From positions 1 through 45,799 of the forward strand of contig NZ_JACBGI020000018.1 in NCBI RefSeq assembly GCF_013391765.2: a stretch of DNA of 45,799 bases, given 5' to 3'. The notes below the pieces were generated by a model, which did no database searches, was not told the DNA's origin, and saw only the letters and a list, made by a program, of their open reading frames with translations. Position 1 is the first letter of the stretch; the number at the start of each line of letters is the position of its first letter. Of the stretch, positions 16,309 through 24,666 are shown one piece after another. The position numbers and the translations under genes were made by a program. This DNA comes from Thiomicrorhabdus heinhorstiae (GTDB lineage Bacteria; Pseudomonadota; Gammaproteobacteria; Thiomicrospirales; Thiomicrospiraceae).

Positions 16309-17604
16309 TCAGATGACATCTTTAACGCGGTTTTTGGCTTCAATCCACTGGCTCATATATTGAGTGCTTTTATGTTGGTGATGATTTAATAGAGAGCCGA
16401 TAAAATGCCGTCTACGATATTCATCAAGCCGGCTTCGGTAGTCATTCAGTTTATCGATCCAGTTTTCGAAAGCAGTGTGCGGTTGACTGAAGTGTCGGTC
16501 GAATAGCTTGAATCCGCGTTGCTGCGCAGATTCCCATTGCTGTTGATTTCGGTATAGCTCGGCTGCCGCTTCAATAAAACTCGCATAATTCTCAACAACG
16601 GCACCACCCCAATCAGTGGATAACTGCATAGCTTCACTGCCGATCGGTGTTGTCACGCTGGGGGTGCCGCAGAGCATTGCTTCAGCCAGTTTGCCTTTTA
16701 TTCCAGCGCCGAATCGTAACGGTGCCAAAAGTACTCGGGAAGCTTCCAGTGACTCAAAAGCATTTTGTGCCCAGCCTTTGACCAGAAAACCGTCTTTCTC
16801 CGAGTGTAGTGCGGTTGCTTTGGGTGGTGGATAGGCGCCGTAAATATGCAGTTCGGCGTTGGGAGTCAGTCGCCGGAGTTGCGGCCAGATATGTTGTTTA
16901 AGTTGTAGAACGGCATCCCAATTGGGCTGATGGCGAAAGTTACCGATGCTGATAAAGTGGTGGCGTTCGGCAAAGCCGCGGCAGTTGTGATTTCTGGGGG
17001 CATAGACCAGTGGCATGTAATAGAGCTGGGAGGCGGGTACTTGAAAATATTCCTGTAACAGCTGCATTTCAAAAGTTGATACCATCAGGCTTAAATCACT
17101 GCGAAAAATGGCGGCGATTTCCCTCTTGGTCAATTCATCTCCGCCCATCAAAACCTGAATTTCCAGCGGGTTATGGTTCTTGGGATGGGACAGTTTATAT
17201 TCGGTTTTGTCGGCATTTTTTACCAGCTGGTGGCGAGCGTGTCTCAGGCTGTGCAGGTCTTCCGTATTCAGAATGCGTACAGCATCTGGACAATTTTTTT
17301 CCACCCGCCATCCGAACTGCTCTTCGATCATGAAACGGTCGAAAAGGACCGCATCCGGTTTTAGGTTCTTTAAAAAAGCATCGAAGCTGCTGTCGTTCAG
17401 CTCGATGCGTGCAGTATGAATACCTAATTCTTGCAAATCCACCGCATGTGGGCTATCGACTGCCGCGGTGGCGAAGGTCACTACAATATCGGCGTTTAAG
17501 AATTGTTGAATCAGCTGCATCATTCGGCTGCCGGCCGCTGACGAATTCGGTTCGGGCCACACATGGCCGATAATCAGAATTTTGTGAATGGTGGATGGGT
17601 TCAT
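16309..17604 (-). CDS. Glycosyltransferase of the GT4/GT1 superfamily
   Basis: 431-residue GT-B-fold glycosyltransferase. The N-terminal acceptor domain starts with KILIIGHVWPEPNSSAAGSRMMQLIQQF. The C-terminal nucleotide-sugar domain has FISIGNFRHQPNWDAVLQL, AELHIYGAYPPP, VKGWAQNAFESLEASRVLLAPLRFGAGIKGKLAEAMLCGTPSVTTPIGSEAM, which carries the family Glu-rich donor site. There is no signal peptide or membrane segment. Substrate and glycan are unknown, and no other glycan genes lie nearby, so it is an orphan glycosyltransferase. It is convergent with the cytochrome c gene. Confidence 0.85.
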   Translation of the reverse strand: MNPSTIHKILIIGHVWPEPNSSAAGSRMMQLIQQFLNADIVVTFATAAVDSPHAVDLQELGIHTARIELNDSSFDAFLKNLKPDAVLFDRFMIEEQFGWRVEKNCPDAVRILNTEDLHSLRHARHQLVKNADKTEYKLSHPKNHNPLEIQVLMGGDELTKREIAAIFRSDLSLMVSTFEMQLLQEYFQVPASQLYYMPLVYAPRNHNCRGFAERHHFISIGNFRHQPNWDAVLQLKQHIWPQLRRLTPNAELHIYGAYPPPKATALHSEKDGFLVKGWAQNAFESLEASRVLLAPLRFGAGIKGKLAEAMLCGTPSVTTPIGSEAMQLSTDWGGAVVENYASFIEAAAELYRNQQQWESAQQRGFKLFDRHFSQPHTAFENWIDKLNDYRSRLDEYRRRHFIGSLLNHHQHKSTQYMSQWIEAKNRVKDVI

Positions 17605-17787
17605 ATTTCGGGTGATCGATACTGACGGTAATGGGAAATGGAAAAGGCGTGTTTATTTTACCGATTTGTTTTAAGTAATGGCTGTGAACTATGGCTTAAG
17701 CGTGAAAATCGTCCGTCTCAGGTTTAGCTTTTCAACACTCTGTGGTAAAACTCTGCGTACAAACTTGTGCGAAACAGGAGGCATAAA

Positions 17788-18081
17788 ATGTTGAATCGAA
17801 AACTGATCATTACAGCTTTGGTATTGTTGTCGGTCACTTCCACGGCGCAGGCTGGTTGGTGGGATTCTACCAAAGAGGGGGCGTCGGAAGCGTGGGAAGC
17901 AACCAAGGATGCTTCTTCCAAAGCTTGGCAATCCACTAAAGAAACCGTTTCTGAGTGGCGCGACGAAGCCGCCGACTCCAATGCTGCCAAAGAAGTAAAA
18001 AAACTGGGTGAAAAAGAGACTTATGTCAAAGCCTGGGACGAGGCGAAGAAAGCTTCCGATAATGTTTTGGAAAAGGAGTAA
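17788..18081 (+). CDS. Small exported protein with Trp-led 11-residue repeats (LEA-like)
   Basis: 97 residues with a signal peptide (cleavage after TAQA, residue 22). The mature start holds three consecutive 11-mers, WDSTKEGASEA, WEATKDASSKA and WQSTKETVSEW, with W at position 1 and TK at 4-5. The rest is a charged, Ala/Lys/Glu-rich helix (KEVKKLGEKETYVKAWDEAKKASDNVLEKE). The pattern resembles group 3 LEA or apolipoprotein-type amphipathic helices, so a periplasmic envelope- or stress-protective role is possible (inference). The start is ATG 17788, set by AGGAGG at 17776-17781; an upstream GTG at 17767 overlaps that site and is rejected. The next gene begins four bases after the stop. Confidence 0.8.
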   Translation: MLNRKLIITALVLLSVTSTAQAGWWDSTKEGASEAWEATKDASSKAWQSTKETVSEWRDEAADSNAAKEVKKLGEKETYVKAWDEAKKASDNVLEKE

Positions 18082-18085
18082 AGCG

Positions 18086-18397
18086 ATGCGTAAATCAATG
18101 CTGCTGTTAGCGGCGGGACTTTTACCCTTAACGTTTGGTTTAAGTGGTTGTGAAAAGGTTGCTAACAGTGCCAAGAATCTGCAATCCGATTGGGTCGGTT
18201 TGAATCGAACTGTTGAATTGTATAGTTGCATGACTGGTAAGTTGATCAAGGTTTACGAAGGCGACGTGCGTTTGAATCCGGAAGATGTTCACGGTACGTC
18301 TCTCTTAATCGACGGCAAAAAAGTGCACACCAATTTGTGTTTTGTCATCGCCGAGAAAGGGATTAAGGAAGAGCCGATTCCGGCTTCTAATCAGTGA
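18086..18397 (+). CDS. Small lipoprotein, DUF5052-like pattern
   Basis: 103-residue predicted lipoprotein with the lipobox LSGC after MRKSMLLLAAGLLPLTFG. The mature part contains SDWVGLNRTVELYSCMTGKLIKVYEG followed by DGKKVHTNLCFVIAEKG. This resembles the small beta-rich pattern I associate with DUF5052-type lipoproteins (GLNRTVTxYxxxGKxIKxxxG), recalled and not searched. The function is unknown. AAGGAG at 18074-18078 overlaps the end of the previous gene, so the two are co-transcribed. The start at 18086 is preferred over in-frame upstream codons inside the preceding gene. Confidence 0.8.
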   Translation: MRKSMLLLAAGLLPLTFGLSGCEKVANSAKNLQSDWVGLNRTVELYSCMTGKLIKVYEGDVRLNPEDVHGTSLLIDGKKVHTNLCFVIAEKGIKEEPIPASNQ

Positions 18398-18433
18398 AAA
18401 TCTAGTTGAAAAACAGTTTTTACAGTGAATTTC

Positions 18434-18442
18434 TGATATGAT
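18434..18442 (+). promoter_or_regulatory. Extended -10 promoter before the third small lipoprotein gene
   Basis: TGATATGAT contains TATGAT (18437-18442) with an extended-10 TG. There is no clear -35 box. It suggests that the gene at 18491 has its own start site in addition to read-through from the two genes before it. Confidence 0.4.
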
Positions 18443-18490
18443 TCAGCAATCTTGTAAACTGTCTTTATTTAGCCTGACGTGAATTTAAAA

Positions 18491-18928
18491 ATGTTAAAAC
18501 CAGCTAGTCGTCGAGTAAAACACTTCGGCCTTTCTTTATTGACTTGTTCAGTTCTTTTCTCCGTCTCTGGGTGCTCGAGCATCAGTAGTGGCGTAGAATC
18601 TATCGGTAAAGGTGTTTATAACCTCGCCGAAACGTGGGAGAAGAATACCGTCGATGTCTCTTCAAAGCCGTTGACCGAAGATGAATTTCTTCTGGCAACC
18701 GATGTACGAGGCCCGGTAACCGGTTTTGACAGCTGGCCTATGAGAATCAAGGCGCGCGAGGTCTGTCCTGACGGTTATATTTATTTGTCTCGTCAGGCGC
18801 AAAAGCAAAGCGAATTTGCCAATTCTCTGACGCAGTGTTCCGATGGGGATTGCAGTTATAAGCTTGAATGGCGTATTCGTTGTGAAGATGTGCCGGAAGA
18901 GCCATTCTCGTTGTTCGGTAAGACTTGA
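18491..18928 (+). CDS. Hypothetical lipoprotein
   Basis: About 145 residues. The N-terminus is basic (KPASRRVKH) and hydrophobic, and ends in the lipobox VSGC. The mature part begins SSISSGVESIGKGVYNLAETWEKNT and continues with LLATDVRGPVTGFDSWPMRIKAREVCPDGYIYLSRQ and CSDGDCSYKLEWRIRCE, with four Cys that could form disulfides. I do not recognise the family. A GTG at 18479 would add four residues; neither start has a clear ribosome site. Together with the two previous genes it forms a small envelope-protein cluster. Confidence 0.75.
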   Translation: MLKPASRRVKHFGLSLLTCSVLFSVSGCSSISSGVESIGKGVYNLAETWEKNTVDVSSKPLTEDEFLLATDVRGPVTGFDSWPMRIKAREVCPDGYIYLSRQAQKQSEFANSLTQCSDGDCSYKLEWRIRCEDVPEEPFSLFGKT

Positions 18929-18982
18929 TGCTCTGATCCGGATAGTCCAGTGTGCCGGCTTCTCCGGTACAGTCTTTAAGAT

Positions 18983-19004
18983 CGCGCCTTCCGGGCGCGT
19001 TTTT
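18983..19004 (+). terminator. Rho-independent terminator
   Basis: CGCGCC (18983-18988) and GGCGCG (18994-18999) with a five-base loop, followed by five T. It ends the envelope-protein cluster 25 bases before fkpB. Confidence 0.8.
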
Positions 19005-19028
19005 GTGTAACTTCCAAATGGATTTTTT

Positions 19029-19487
19029 ATGAGTATTCAATCCCCTTTGCCGATTGTGCAGGAGCATAGCGATCTAAGCATCAGTTTCGAATTAAGCTTT
19101 CCGGACGGAACTTTGATTGAAAAGAGCGATGCCGACGAACCTTTTAGGTTTCAAATCGGTGATGGAACCTTTGTGCCGAATCTGGAGAGTCTGCTAATCG
19201 GTTTGGAACTGGGAACCAGCGCCAAGTTTACTCTATCGCCGGATCGGGCCTTCGGACAGCATGATCCGCAGAACCTGCACACTATGGCGCGCAGCGATTT
19301 TCCCGAAGATATGCCGTTGGAAGAGGGACATGTTATCGGCTTCAATACACCGACCGGAGATGAAATTCCGGCCAGAGTTCATCAGCTTGATGGCGAAGAA
19401 GTGGTGATGGACTTTAATCATCCTCTGGCCGGCCAAACGGTGATCTTCAGGGTGAAGATCGAAGCGATTCACGATTCGCTGCAATAG
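19029..19487 (+). CDS. fkpB: FKBP-type peptidyl-prolyl isomerase, FkpB/SlpA type
   Basis: 152-residue cytoplasmic FKBP with an insert-in-flap domain. The fold is seen in DLSISFELSFPDGTLIEKSD, PFRFQIGDGTFVPNLESLLIGLELG, PDRAFGQHDPQN and the closing DFNHPLAGQTVIFRVKIEAI. Its length matches E. coli FkpB (149 aa), and it is distinct from the SlyD-type protein at 10168. In many gammaproteobacteria fkpB precedes ispH; here it stands alone. The ribosome site is weak. Confidence 0.9.
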   Translation: MSIQSPLPIVQEHSDLSISFELSFPDGTLIEKSDADEPFRFQIGDGTFVPNLESLLIGLELGTSAKFTLSPDRAFGQHDPQNLHTMARSDFPEDMPLEEGHVIGFNTPTGDEIPARVHQLDGEEVVMDFNHPLAGQTVIFRVKIEAIHDSLQ

Positions 19488-19516
19488 GCGCTAAAAATAT
19501 CAATCGGTGAGGGAAA

Positions 19517-19765
19517 TCAGTCGTTTTTATGCTGTTCCGCTTCCAGATGTTCGCGGCTGCAGTAATAATGCTCGCCGTCAAACTGCGCTTCACTTTCAGG
19601 AATGCGCAATCCGCAATGGTGGCAGGCGACGATTTTTTCTTCCGCTGGCGACTGAGGTTCTTCGTCTTGCAAACTCTTGTTACGGATTTCGATAACCCGG
19701 TTCAGAGTAAAGCGAACCAAAATAAATAAAACGATAACGAGGGCAAGCAGTAGCAGGGTTCTCAA
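19517..19765 (-). CDS. Small membrane protein with zinc-type Cys/His site, PP0621 family
   Basis: 82 residues: one N-terminal membrane segment (LLLLALVIVLFILVRF, residues 4-19), a short acidic linker, then a metal-binding knuckle ACHHCGLRIP (Cys48, Cys51) and YYCSREHLEAE (Cys69, His73). It matches what I recall of the PP0621 family of unknown function. The start is TTG, with AAGGA seven bases upstream and no in-frame ATG available. It is convergent with fkpB and divergent from sucC. Confidence 0.8.
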   Translation of the reverse strand: MRTLLLLALVIVLFILVRFTLNRVIEIRNKSLQDEEPQSPAEEKIVACHHCGLRIPESEAQFDGEHYYCSREHLEAEQHKND

Positions 19766-19929
19766 TGAGGGATCCTTTGAATGTATCTAGTTTCGGCATC
19801 GAGCCGTGATTTGAGGTGCATTCATTGTCCAAAAAACATACAATAAATGCAATTTTTTGAGTCATATACACGTGTTTCGCAAAAGTTGAATGCTAGCGAC
19901 TAAAAGCACTTCCGGAGACATTTCTTTCA

Positions 19930-21093
19930 ATGAATTTACACGAATATCAAGCCAAATCTCTTTTTGCCGATTACGGCATCGCTATCCCGAAAGGGCAATT
20001 GATTACCGAGTTATCCGAGTTGGATGCCGCCATGCAACAGGTCGGCGGTGACGCGTGGGTTGTTAAGGCGCAGATCCATGCCGGCGCTCGCGGTAAGGCG
20101 GGCGGCGTAAAGCTGGTCAAAAGCGGTGAAGAAGCGATGCAGGTTTCGCAAAGTTTGCTTGGCAGCGAGTTGGCGACAATTCAGACTGCAGGTAAGGCTT
20201 TGCCGATTCACTCCCTGTTGATCGAAGAAACTTTGCAAATCGAAGAAGAGTTGTATTTGAGTTTGTTGGTTGATCGCGTGAATCGCTGCCACACCTTTGT
20301 GATTTCTGCTGCAGGCGGAATGGATATTGAAGATGTTGCGGAAACGTCTCCGGAAAAAATTTTTAGTGTGTCGGTTGATCCGACAGTCGGTGTGATGCCA
20401 TACCAATGTCGCGAGGTTGCATTTGCTCTGGGATTGAAAGGAGAGGCTTTCAAGCAGTTGGGTCAGATGATGCAGGCATTCTACAAGCTGGCTCTGGATA
20501 AAGATGTCTCCCAATTGGAGATTAACCCGCTGATTCGCACTGCGGAAAACCAGTTGGTTGCTTTGGATGCCAAGGTGAACATCGATTCGAATGCCTTGTA
20601 TCGTCAGCCGGGCTTGGTAGCGATGCGCGACTTCACTCAGGAAGACGAACGCGAAGCCAAGGCTTCGGAGCATCAATTGAACTATATTGCTTTGGATGGT
20701 GATATCGGCTGCATGGTAAACGGTGCCGGTCTGGCGATGGCAACCATGGACTTGATCAAACTAAACGGCGGCAGTCCGGCTAACTTTCTGGATGTCGGCG
20801 GCGGCGCCACACCGGAGCGTGTGGCGGAAGCTTTTAAACTGATTCTCTCTTCAAAAGAAGTTAAATCGATTCTGGTGAATATTTTCGGTGGAATCGTGCG
20901 TTGCGATCTGATTGCCGACGGTATTATTCAGGCGGTGCAGGAAGTTGGTTTAAACATTCCGGTAGTAGTCCGTCTGGAAGGAACCAATGTCGAACTGGGA
21001 CGCGAAAAATTAGCTCAGAGCGGTTTGAGCATTATTTCCGCGGATGGTTTGGCCGATGCGGCTAAAAAAGTGGTTGAAGTGGCAAAAGCTTAA
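19930..21093 (+). CDS. sucC: Succinyl-CoA synthetase beta subunit
   Basis: 387-residue ADP-forming subunit with an ATP-grasp domain. MNLHEYQAKSLFADYGI opens it, VVKAQIHAGARGKAGGVKL binds nucleotide, QLEINPLI and LVALDAKVNID carry metal ligands, and NGAGLAMATMD plus FLDVGGGATPERV plus NIFGGIVRCD form the ligase CoA domain. With SucD it interconverts succinate, ATP and CoA with succinyl-CoA. It is 21 bases upstream of sucD. No sucA or sucB lies next to it, which would fit a branched TCA cycle in an autotroph (inference). Confidence 0.97.
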   Translation: MNLHEYQAKSLFADYGIAIPKGQLITELSELDAAMQQVGGDAWVVKAQIHAGARGKAGGVKLVKSGEEAMQVSQSLLGSELATIQTAGKALPIHSLLIEETLQIEEELYLSLLVDRVNRCHTFVISAAGGMDIEDVAETSPEKIFSVSVDPTVGVMPYQCREVAFALGLKGEAFKQLGQMMQAFYKLALDKDVSQLEINPLIRTAENQLVALDAKVNIDSNALYRQPGLVAMRDFTQEDEREAKASEHQLNYIALDGDIGCMVNGAGLAMATMDLIKLNGGSPANFLDVGGGATPERVAEAFKLILSSKEVKSILVNIFGGIVRCDLIADGIIQAVQEVGLNIPVVVRLEGTNVELGREKLAQSGLSIISADGLADAAKKVVEVAKA

Positions 21094-21114
21094 GAGATTG
21101 GAGAGAAGAAAAGA

Positions 21115-22002
21115 ATGAGCATTTTGATTAACGCCGATACAAAAGTAATTTGCCAGGGTTTCACCGGAAAGCAGGGGACTTTCCATTCTGAACAGGCGAT
21201 CGCCTACGGAACCAAAATGGTTGGTGGAGTGACTCCCGGCAAAGGTGGCCAGACGCATTTGGGATTACCGGTTTTCAACACTGTCAGAGAAGCGGTTGAA
21301 GAAGCGGGGGCGGAGGCGAGCATGATCTATGTTCCTCCAGCGTTTGCTGCAGACTCGATTATCGAAGCGGTTGCTGCCGGTATTAAAGTCATTACCTGTA
21401 TTACCGAAGGGATTCCAGTCGCGGATATGTTGAAAGTGCGTGCGGTTTTGGATAAGTCGGACGCTTATCTGATCGGACCGAACTGTCCTGGACTGATTAC
21501 GCCGGGTGCTCAGGGTAACGGCTGTAAAATCGGCATTATGCCTGGGCATATTCACTTGCCCGGGAAAATCGGTATCGTTTCCCGTTCCGGAACTCTGACT
21601 TATGAAGCAGTTCATCAAACCACGCAGAACGGTTTGGGTCAGTCGACCTGTGTCGGGATCGGTGGTGACCCGATTCAGGGAATGAATTTCATCGATTGTC
21701 TGGAGTTATTTGAGCAAGACCCGCTTACTGAAGGGATTATTATGGTCGGAGAAATCGGCGGCCAGGCGGAAGAGGATGCGGCTGAATTCATTCAGGCTCA
21801 TGTCTCCAAACCGGTTGTTGCCTATATTGCCGGTGTTACGGCGCCCGCAGGGAAGCGTATGGGGCATGCCGGGGCCATCGTCTCAGGCGGTAAAGGAACT
21901 GCGGAAGCCAAGTTTGCCGCTTTGAAAGCCGCAGGTGTTCGAGTGGTCGATTCTCCGGCCGATTTGGGGCAAGCGATGTTCGAACAGCTTCAGACTGCTT
22001 GA
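21115..22002 (+). CDS. sucD: Succinyl-CoA synthetase alpha subunit
   Basis: 295 residues, normal length. The CoA-binding Rossmann domain has [27 protein letters not shown] and [13 protein letters not shown]. The ligase domain contains [11 protein letters not shown] and the phosphohistidine loop [17 protein letters not shown]. It is co-transcribed with sucC, and nadE follows after 53 bases on the same strand. Confidence 0.97.
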   Translation: MSILINADTKVICQGFTGKQGTFHSEQAIAYGTKMVGGVTPGKGGQTHLGLPVFNTVREAVEEAGAEASMIYVPPAFAADSIIEAVAAGIKVITCITEGIPVADMLKVRAVLDKSDAYLIGPNCPGLITPGAQGNGCKIGIMPGHIHLPGKIGIVSRSGTLTYEAVHQTTQNGLGQSTCVGIGGDPIQGMNFIDCLELFEQDPLTEGIIMVGEIGGQAEEDAAEFIQAHVSKPVVAYIAGVTAPAGKRMGHAGAIVSGGKGTAEAKFAALKAAGVRVVDSPADLGQAMFEQLQTA

Positions 22003-22055
22003 AATTGCTATACAATACAAATATATAATTACAAAAAGACAATAGAAGAGATTTT

Positions 22056-23684
22056 ATGACGCAAAGCGTAACGGTGGTAATGGCGCAAATTAATCCGATC
22101 GTTGGCGATTTGTCAGGGAATACGGACTTGATTATTCAAGCTGCGCAGCAGGCCAAGGAACGTTTTTCTGCTGATTTGGTGGTTTTTCCGGAAATGACGT
22201 TGACCGGCTATCCGCCGGAGGACGTTCTGTTGCGCGAGGGACTCTATCCACAAGTCGAACAGGCGTTGTTGAAAATTGCTTCGGAAATTCAGAATATTGC
22301 CTGCGTGGTCGGTTATCCGATGATCGATGAGCTTGGCGAGCGCTTTAATATGGCTGCCTGGATTGACGAGGGAACTATTCGCGCGAGTTATATCAAGCAA
22401 AATTTGCCCAACTACAGTGTTTTTGACGAACAGCGTTATTTCAGTGCCGGCAACCAACCCTGTGTGGTCGAGTTTAAAGGCATTCAATTTGGCCTGCTCA
22501 TCTGTGAAGATATCTGGAAGATCTCTCCTGCGGCTCAGGCAAAAGAAGCCGGAGCGGAAGTTCTATTGACCTTGAATGCTTCGCCGTTTTCATTGGAAAA
22601 ACATCAAGACCGTATTAAGACTCTGCAAAAACGGGTTGAAGAAAATCGGCGGCCGATTATCTATGTCAATCAAATCGGCGGTCAGGACGAACTGGTCTTT
22701 GACGGCGGTTCTTTTGCGATGAGCGCAGATGGTGAAGTGTGTGTCCAGTCGCCGGAATTCAAAGACGATTTGTCGCCTGTGCGTTTGTTGAAGCAGGCTG
22801 ACTCGGTCATTATGTTGCCGGGTATCAGTGCCGAATTGTATGCAGACGAAGCAAGAGTGTACGAAGCCATCAAGACCGGTGTGCGTGACTATGTCAATAA
22901 AAACGGTTTTCCGGGAGTGGTTTTAGGTTTATCAGGAGGGATCGACTCGGCGTTGACATTAGCAATTGCCGTCGATGCACTCGGTGCCGAGCGGGTCGAA
23001 GCGGTGATGATGCCGTTTCGCTATACCGCGCAGATCAGTCAGGACGACGCGGCCGAACAGGCCAAAACCATGGGTGTAGCTTATCAGGTTTTGCCGATCG
23101 AAGAGGCGTACGAGGCATTGGAAAAAACCTTGCACGCGACTCTGGCGGGGACGGAGCCGGATATTACCGAAGAGAATCTGCAAGCGCGAATTCGCGGCAC
23201 CTTGTTAATGGCGATTTCCAATAAAACCGGCAAAATGGTGTTAGCCACCAGCAATAAAAGTGAAGTCGCGGTAGGTTATTCAACGCTGTACGGCGATATG
23301 GTCGGAGGTTTTTCTCCTTTGAAAGATGTGCCGAAAACCTTGGTTTATCGTCTGGCTAAATACCGCAATACGTTTGGGGAAGTTATTCCGGATCGAGTGA
23401 TTACCCGTCCGCCATCGGCAGAATTGCGTCCGGATCAGACTGATCAGGATTCTTTGCCGGATTACGATACTCTGGATGAGATTATGCGTGCTTACGTCAA
23501 GTTGGATAAGTCGCCGCAAGAAATTGCCGCTATGGGTTATGATGAAACAGAAGTTCGTCGTGTAATCCGGCTGATCGATCGTAGCGAATACAAACGTCGT
23601 CAGGCTGCTCCTGGAGTGAAAATCACTCATCGTGCTTTCGGTCGTGACCGTCGTTACCCTATTACCAGCCGCTATTGCGAATAA
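22056..23684 (+). CDS. nadE: Glutamine-dependent NAD+ synthetase
   Basis: 542-residue two-domain enzyme for the last step of NAD synthesis. The N-terminal nitrilase-type glutaminase has the Glu46-Lys-Cys triad in VVFPEMTLTGYPPEDV, YIKQNLPNY and LLICEDIW. The C-terminal synthetase (about 270-542) has the pyrophosphatase P-loop VLGLSGGIDSALTLAIA and ATSNKSEVAVGYSTLYGDMVGGFSPLKDV. This is the bacterial glutamine-using form; it can use glutamine instead of free ammonia. It is likely transcribed with sucCD and ends at the terminator at 23714-23741. NadC of the same pathway is also in this window. Confidence 0.96.
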   Translation: MTQSVTVVMAQINPIVGDLSGNTDLIIQAAQQAKERFSADLVVFPEMTLTGYPPEDVLLREGLYPQVEQALLKIASEIQNIACVVGYPMIDELGERFNMAAWIDEGTIRASYIKQNLPNYSVFDEQRYFSAGNQPCVVEFKGIQFGLLICEDIWKISPAAQAKEAGAEVLLTLNASPFSLEKHQDRIKTLQKRVEENRRPIIYVNQIGGQDELVFDGGSFAMSADGEVCVQSPEFKDDLSPVRLLKQADSVIMLPGISAELYADEARVYEAIKTGVRDYVNKNGFPGVVLGLSGGIDSALTLAIAVDALGAERVEAVMMPFRYTAQISQDDAAEQAKTMGVAYQVLPIEEAYEALEKTLHATLAGTEPDITEENLQARIRGTLLMAISNKTGKMVLATSNKSEVAVGYSTLYGDMVGGFSPLKDVPKTLVYRLAKYRNTFGEVIPDRVITRPPSAELRPDQTDQDSLPDYDTLDEIMRAYVKLDKSPQEIAAMGYDETEVRRVIRLIDRSEYKRRQAAPGVKITHRAFGRDRRYPITSRYCE

Positions 23685-23713
23685 AGCGATTTTTTAAACG
23701 GGTTGTGCAAAAT

Positions 23714-23741
23714 AAAAAACGGGCTTAAAGGCCCGTTTTTT
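23714..23741. terminator. Bidirectional terminator between nadE and bamD
   Basis: AAAAAACGGGC (23714-23724) and GCCCGTTTTTT (23731-23741) form a perfect 11-bp stem with a six-base loop. It serves both convergent genes. Confidence 0.92.
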
Positions 23742-23765
23742 ATAGATGACGAATGTGCAGTGATC

Positions 23766-24518
23766 TTAATTTGACTGCAGACGCCCTTGGTTCAGCTGGT
23801 AAACTTCGCGGGCGTGTGACTCGTTTACGTCCATGCCCATTTTCTGGTATGAGTCTGTTAACAGCTCCAGTGCTTCGGCAGTTACTACCGCACGAGGATA
23901 GTTCTGCAGAATATATTCGGCACGGTTGGCGCTGGCCAAAAAAGCTTGTTTGGAATAATAGAAGCGGGCCACTTTCAACTCATTACGCGCCATTTGATTT
24001 CGCAGTGCGATTAAACGCTCACTGGCGGCAGTGGCGTAACGGCTTTGCGGGAAACGGTTGATCAGCTCGCTATAGAAATTATAAGCATTTTCTGCTGAAA
24101 CCTTGTCGCGTGTCGCCGGATCGGTGATGAATTTGTCCAGCCAGCTGCGAGTAACCGAATCGGCTGCCAGAGCACGTAAGTAGTAGGCGTACGGCATTTC
24201 TTTATGACGGGGATAAAGACGGATGAATTCTTCCAGCTCGCGAATCGCCGATTTAGGTTCGTCGTATTTGTAATAGGCATAGGCCAATTCCAGATAAGAC
24301 TGTTCTGCATAGGAACCGTAAGGGAAATACGCTTTCAGTTTTTCGTAGTTGTCTATCGCAACATCCCATTCTTTGTTTTTAAAGGCAAGCGTTGCGGCGC
24401 TATAGAAATCTTCAACGCTCTTTTCGGCGTCCGGTTTTTCGATCAACGAATTCAGTGTAGAACAGCCGGTTAAGCTAAAACTGGTAATGAAAAGGGCGGT
24501 TAGCAGCGTTTTTTTCAT
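23766..24518 (-). CDS. bamD: Outer membrane protein assembly factor BamD
   Basis: 250-residue lipoprotein of the BAM complex, which inserts beta-barrel proteins into the outer membrane. The lipobox is LTGC after MKKTLLTALFITSFS. Tetratricopeptide repeats cover about 35-240: DFYSAATLAFKNKEWDVAIDNYEKLKAYFPYGSYAEQSYLELAYAYYK and later AENAYNFYSELINRFPQSRYA. The signature MPYAYYLRALA is present. It is divergent from rluD, the conserved bamD-rluD-pgeF neighbourhood. Confidence 0.95.
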   Translation of the reverse strand: MKKTLLTALFITSFSLTGCSTLNSLIEKPDAEKSVEDFYSAATLAFKNKEWDVAIDNYEKLKAYFPYGSYAEQSYLELAYAYYKYDEPKSAIRELEEFIRLYPRHKEMPYAYYLRALAADSVTRSWLDKFITDPATRDKVSAENAYNFYSELINRFPQSRYATAASERLIALRNQMARNELKVARFYYSKQAFLASANRAEYILQNYPRAVVTAEALELLTDSYQKMGMDVNESHAREVYQLNQGRLQSN

Positions 24519-24526
24519 AGGCTTAG

Positions 24527-24565
24527 GTTACAATATGGCGAAAATAAATAAGCAACGATTGTAAC
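24527..24565. promoter_or_regulatory. Inverted repeat in the bamD-rluD divergent region
   Basis: GTTACAAT (24527-24534) and ATTGTAAC (24558-24565) are perfect 8-bp arms separated by 23 bases. Each contains TACAAT, a -10-like hexamer, on opposite strands. The minus-strand copy is well placed to be the bamD -10 box. Confidence 0.35.
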
Positions 24566-24666
24566 ATAATTCCGTACCGAACCGGTTAGCCTAAATGAGA
24601 TTAAATCGGCATTAACATCGTGCAGTAACCTTCTCTCTACTTAAACATTCAATACAAAGTAAATAA

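Noticed and set aside
17689-18249. 186-residue minus-strand frame
   Set aside because: It is antisense to two genes with signal peptides and good ribosome sites, and its composition is low-complexity.
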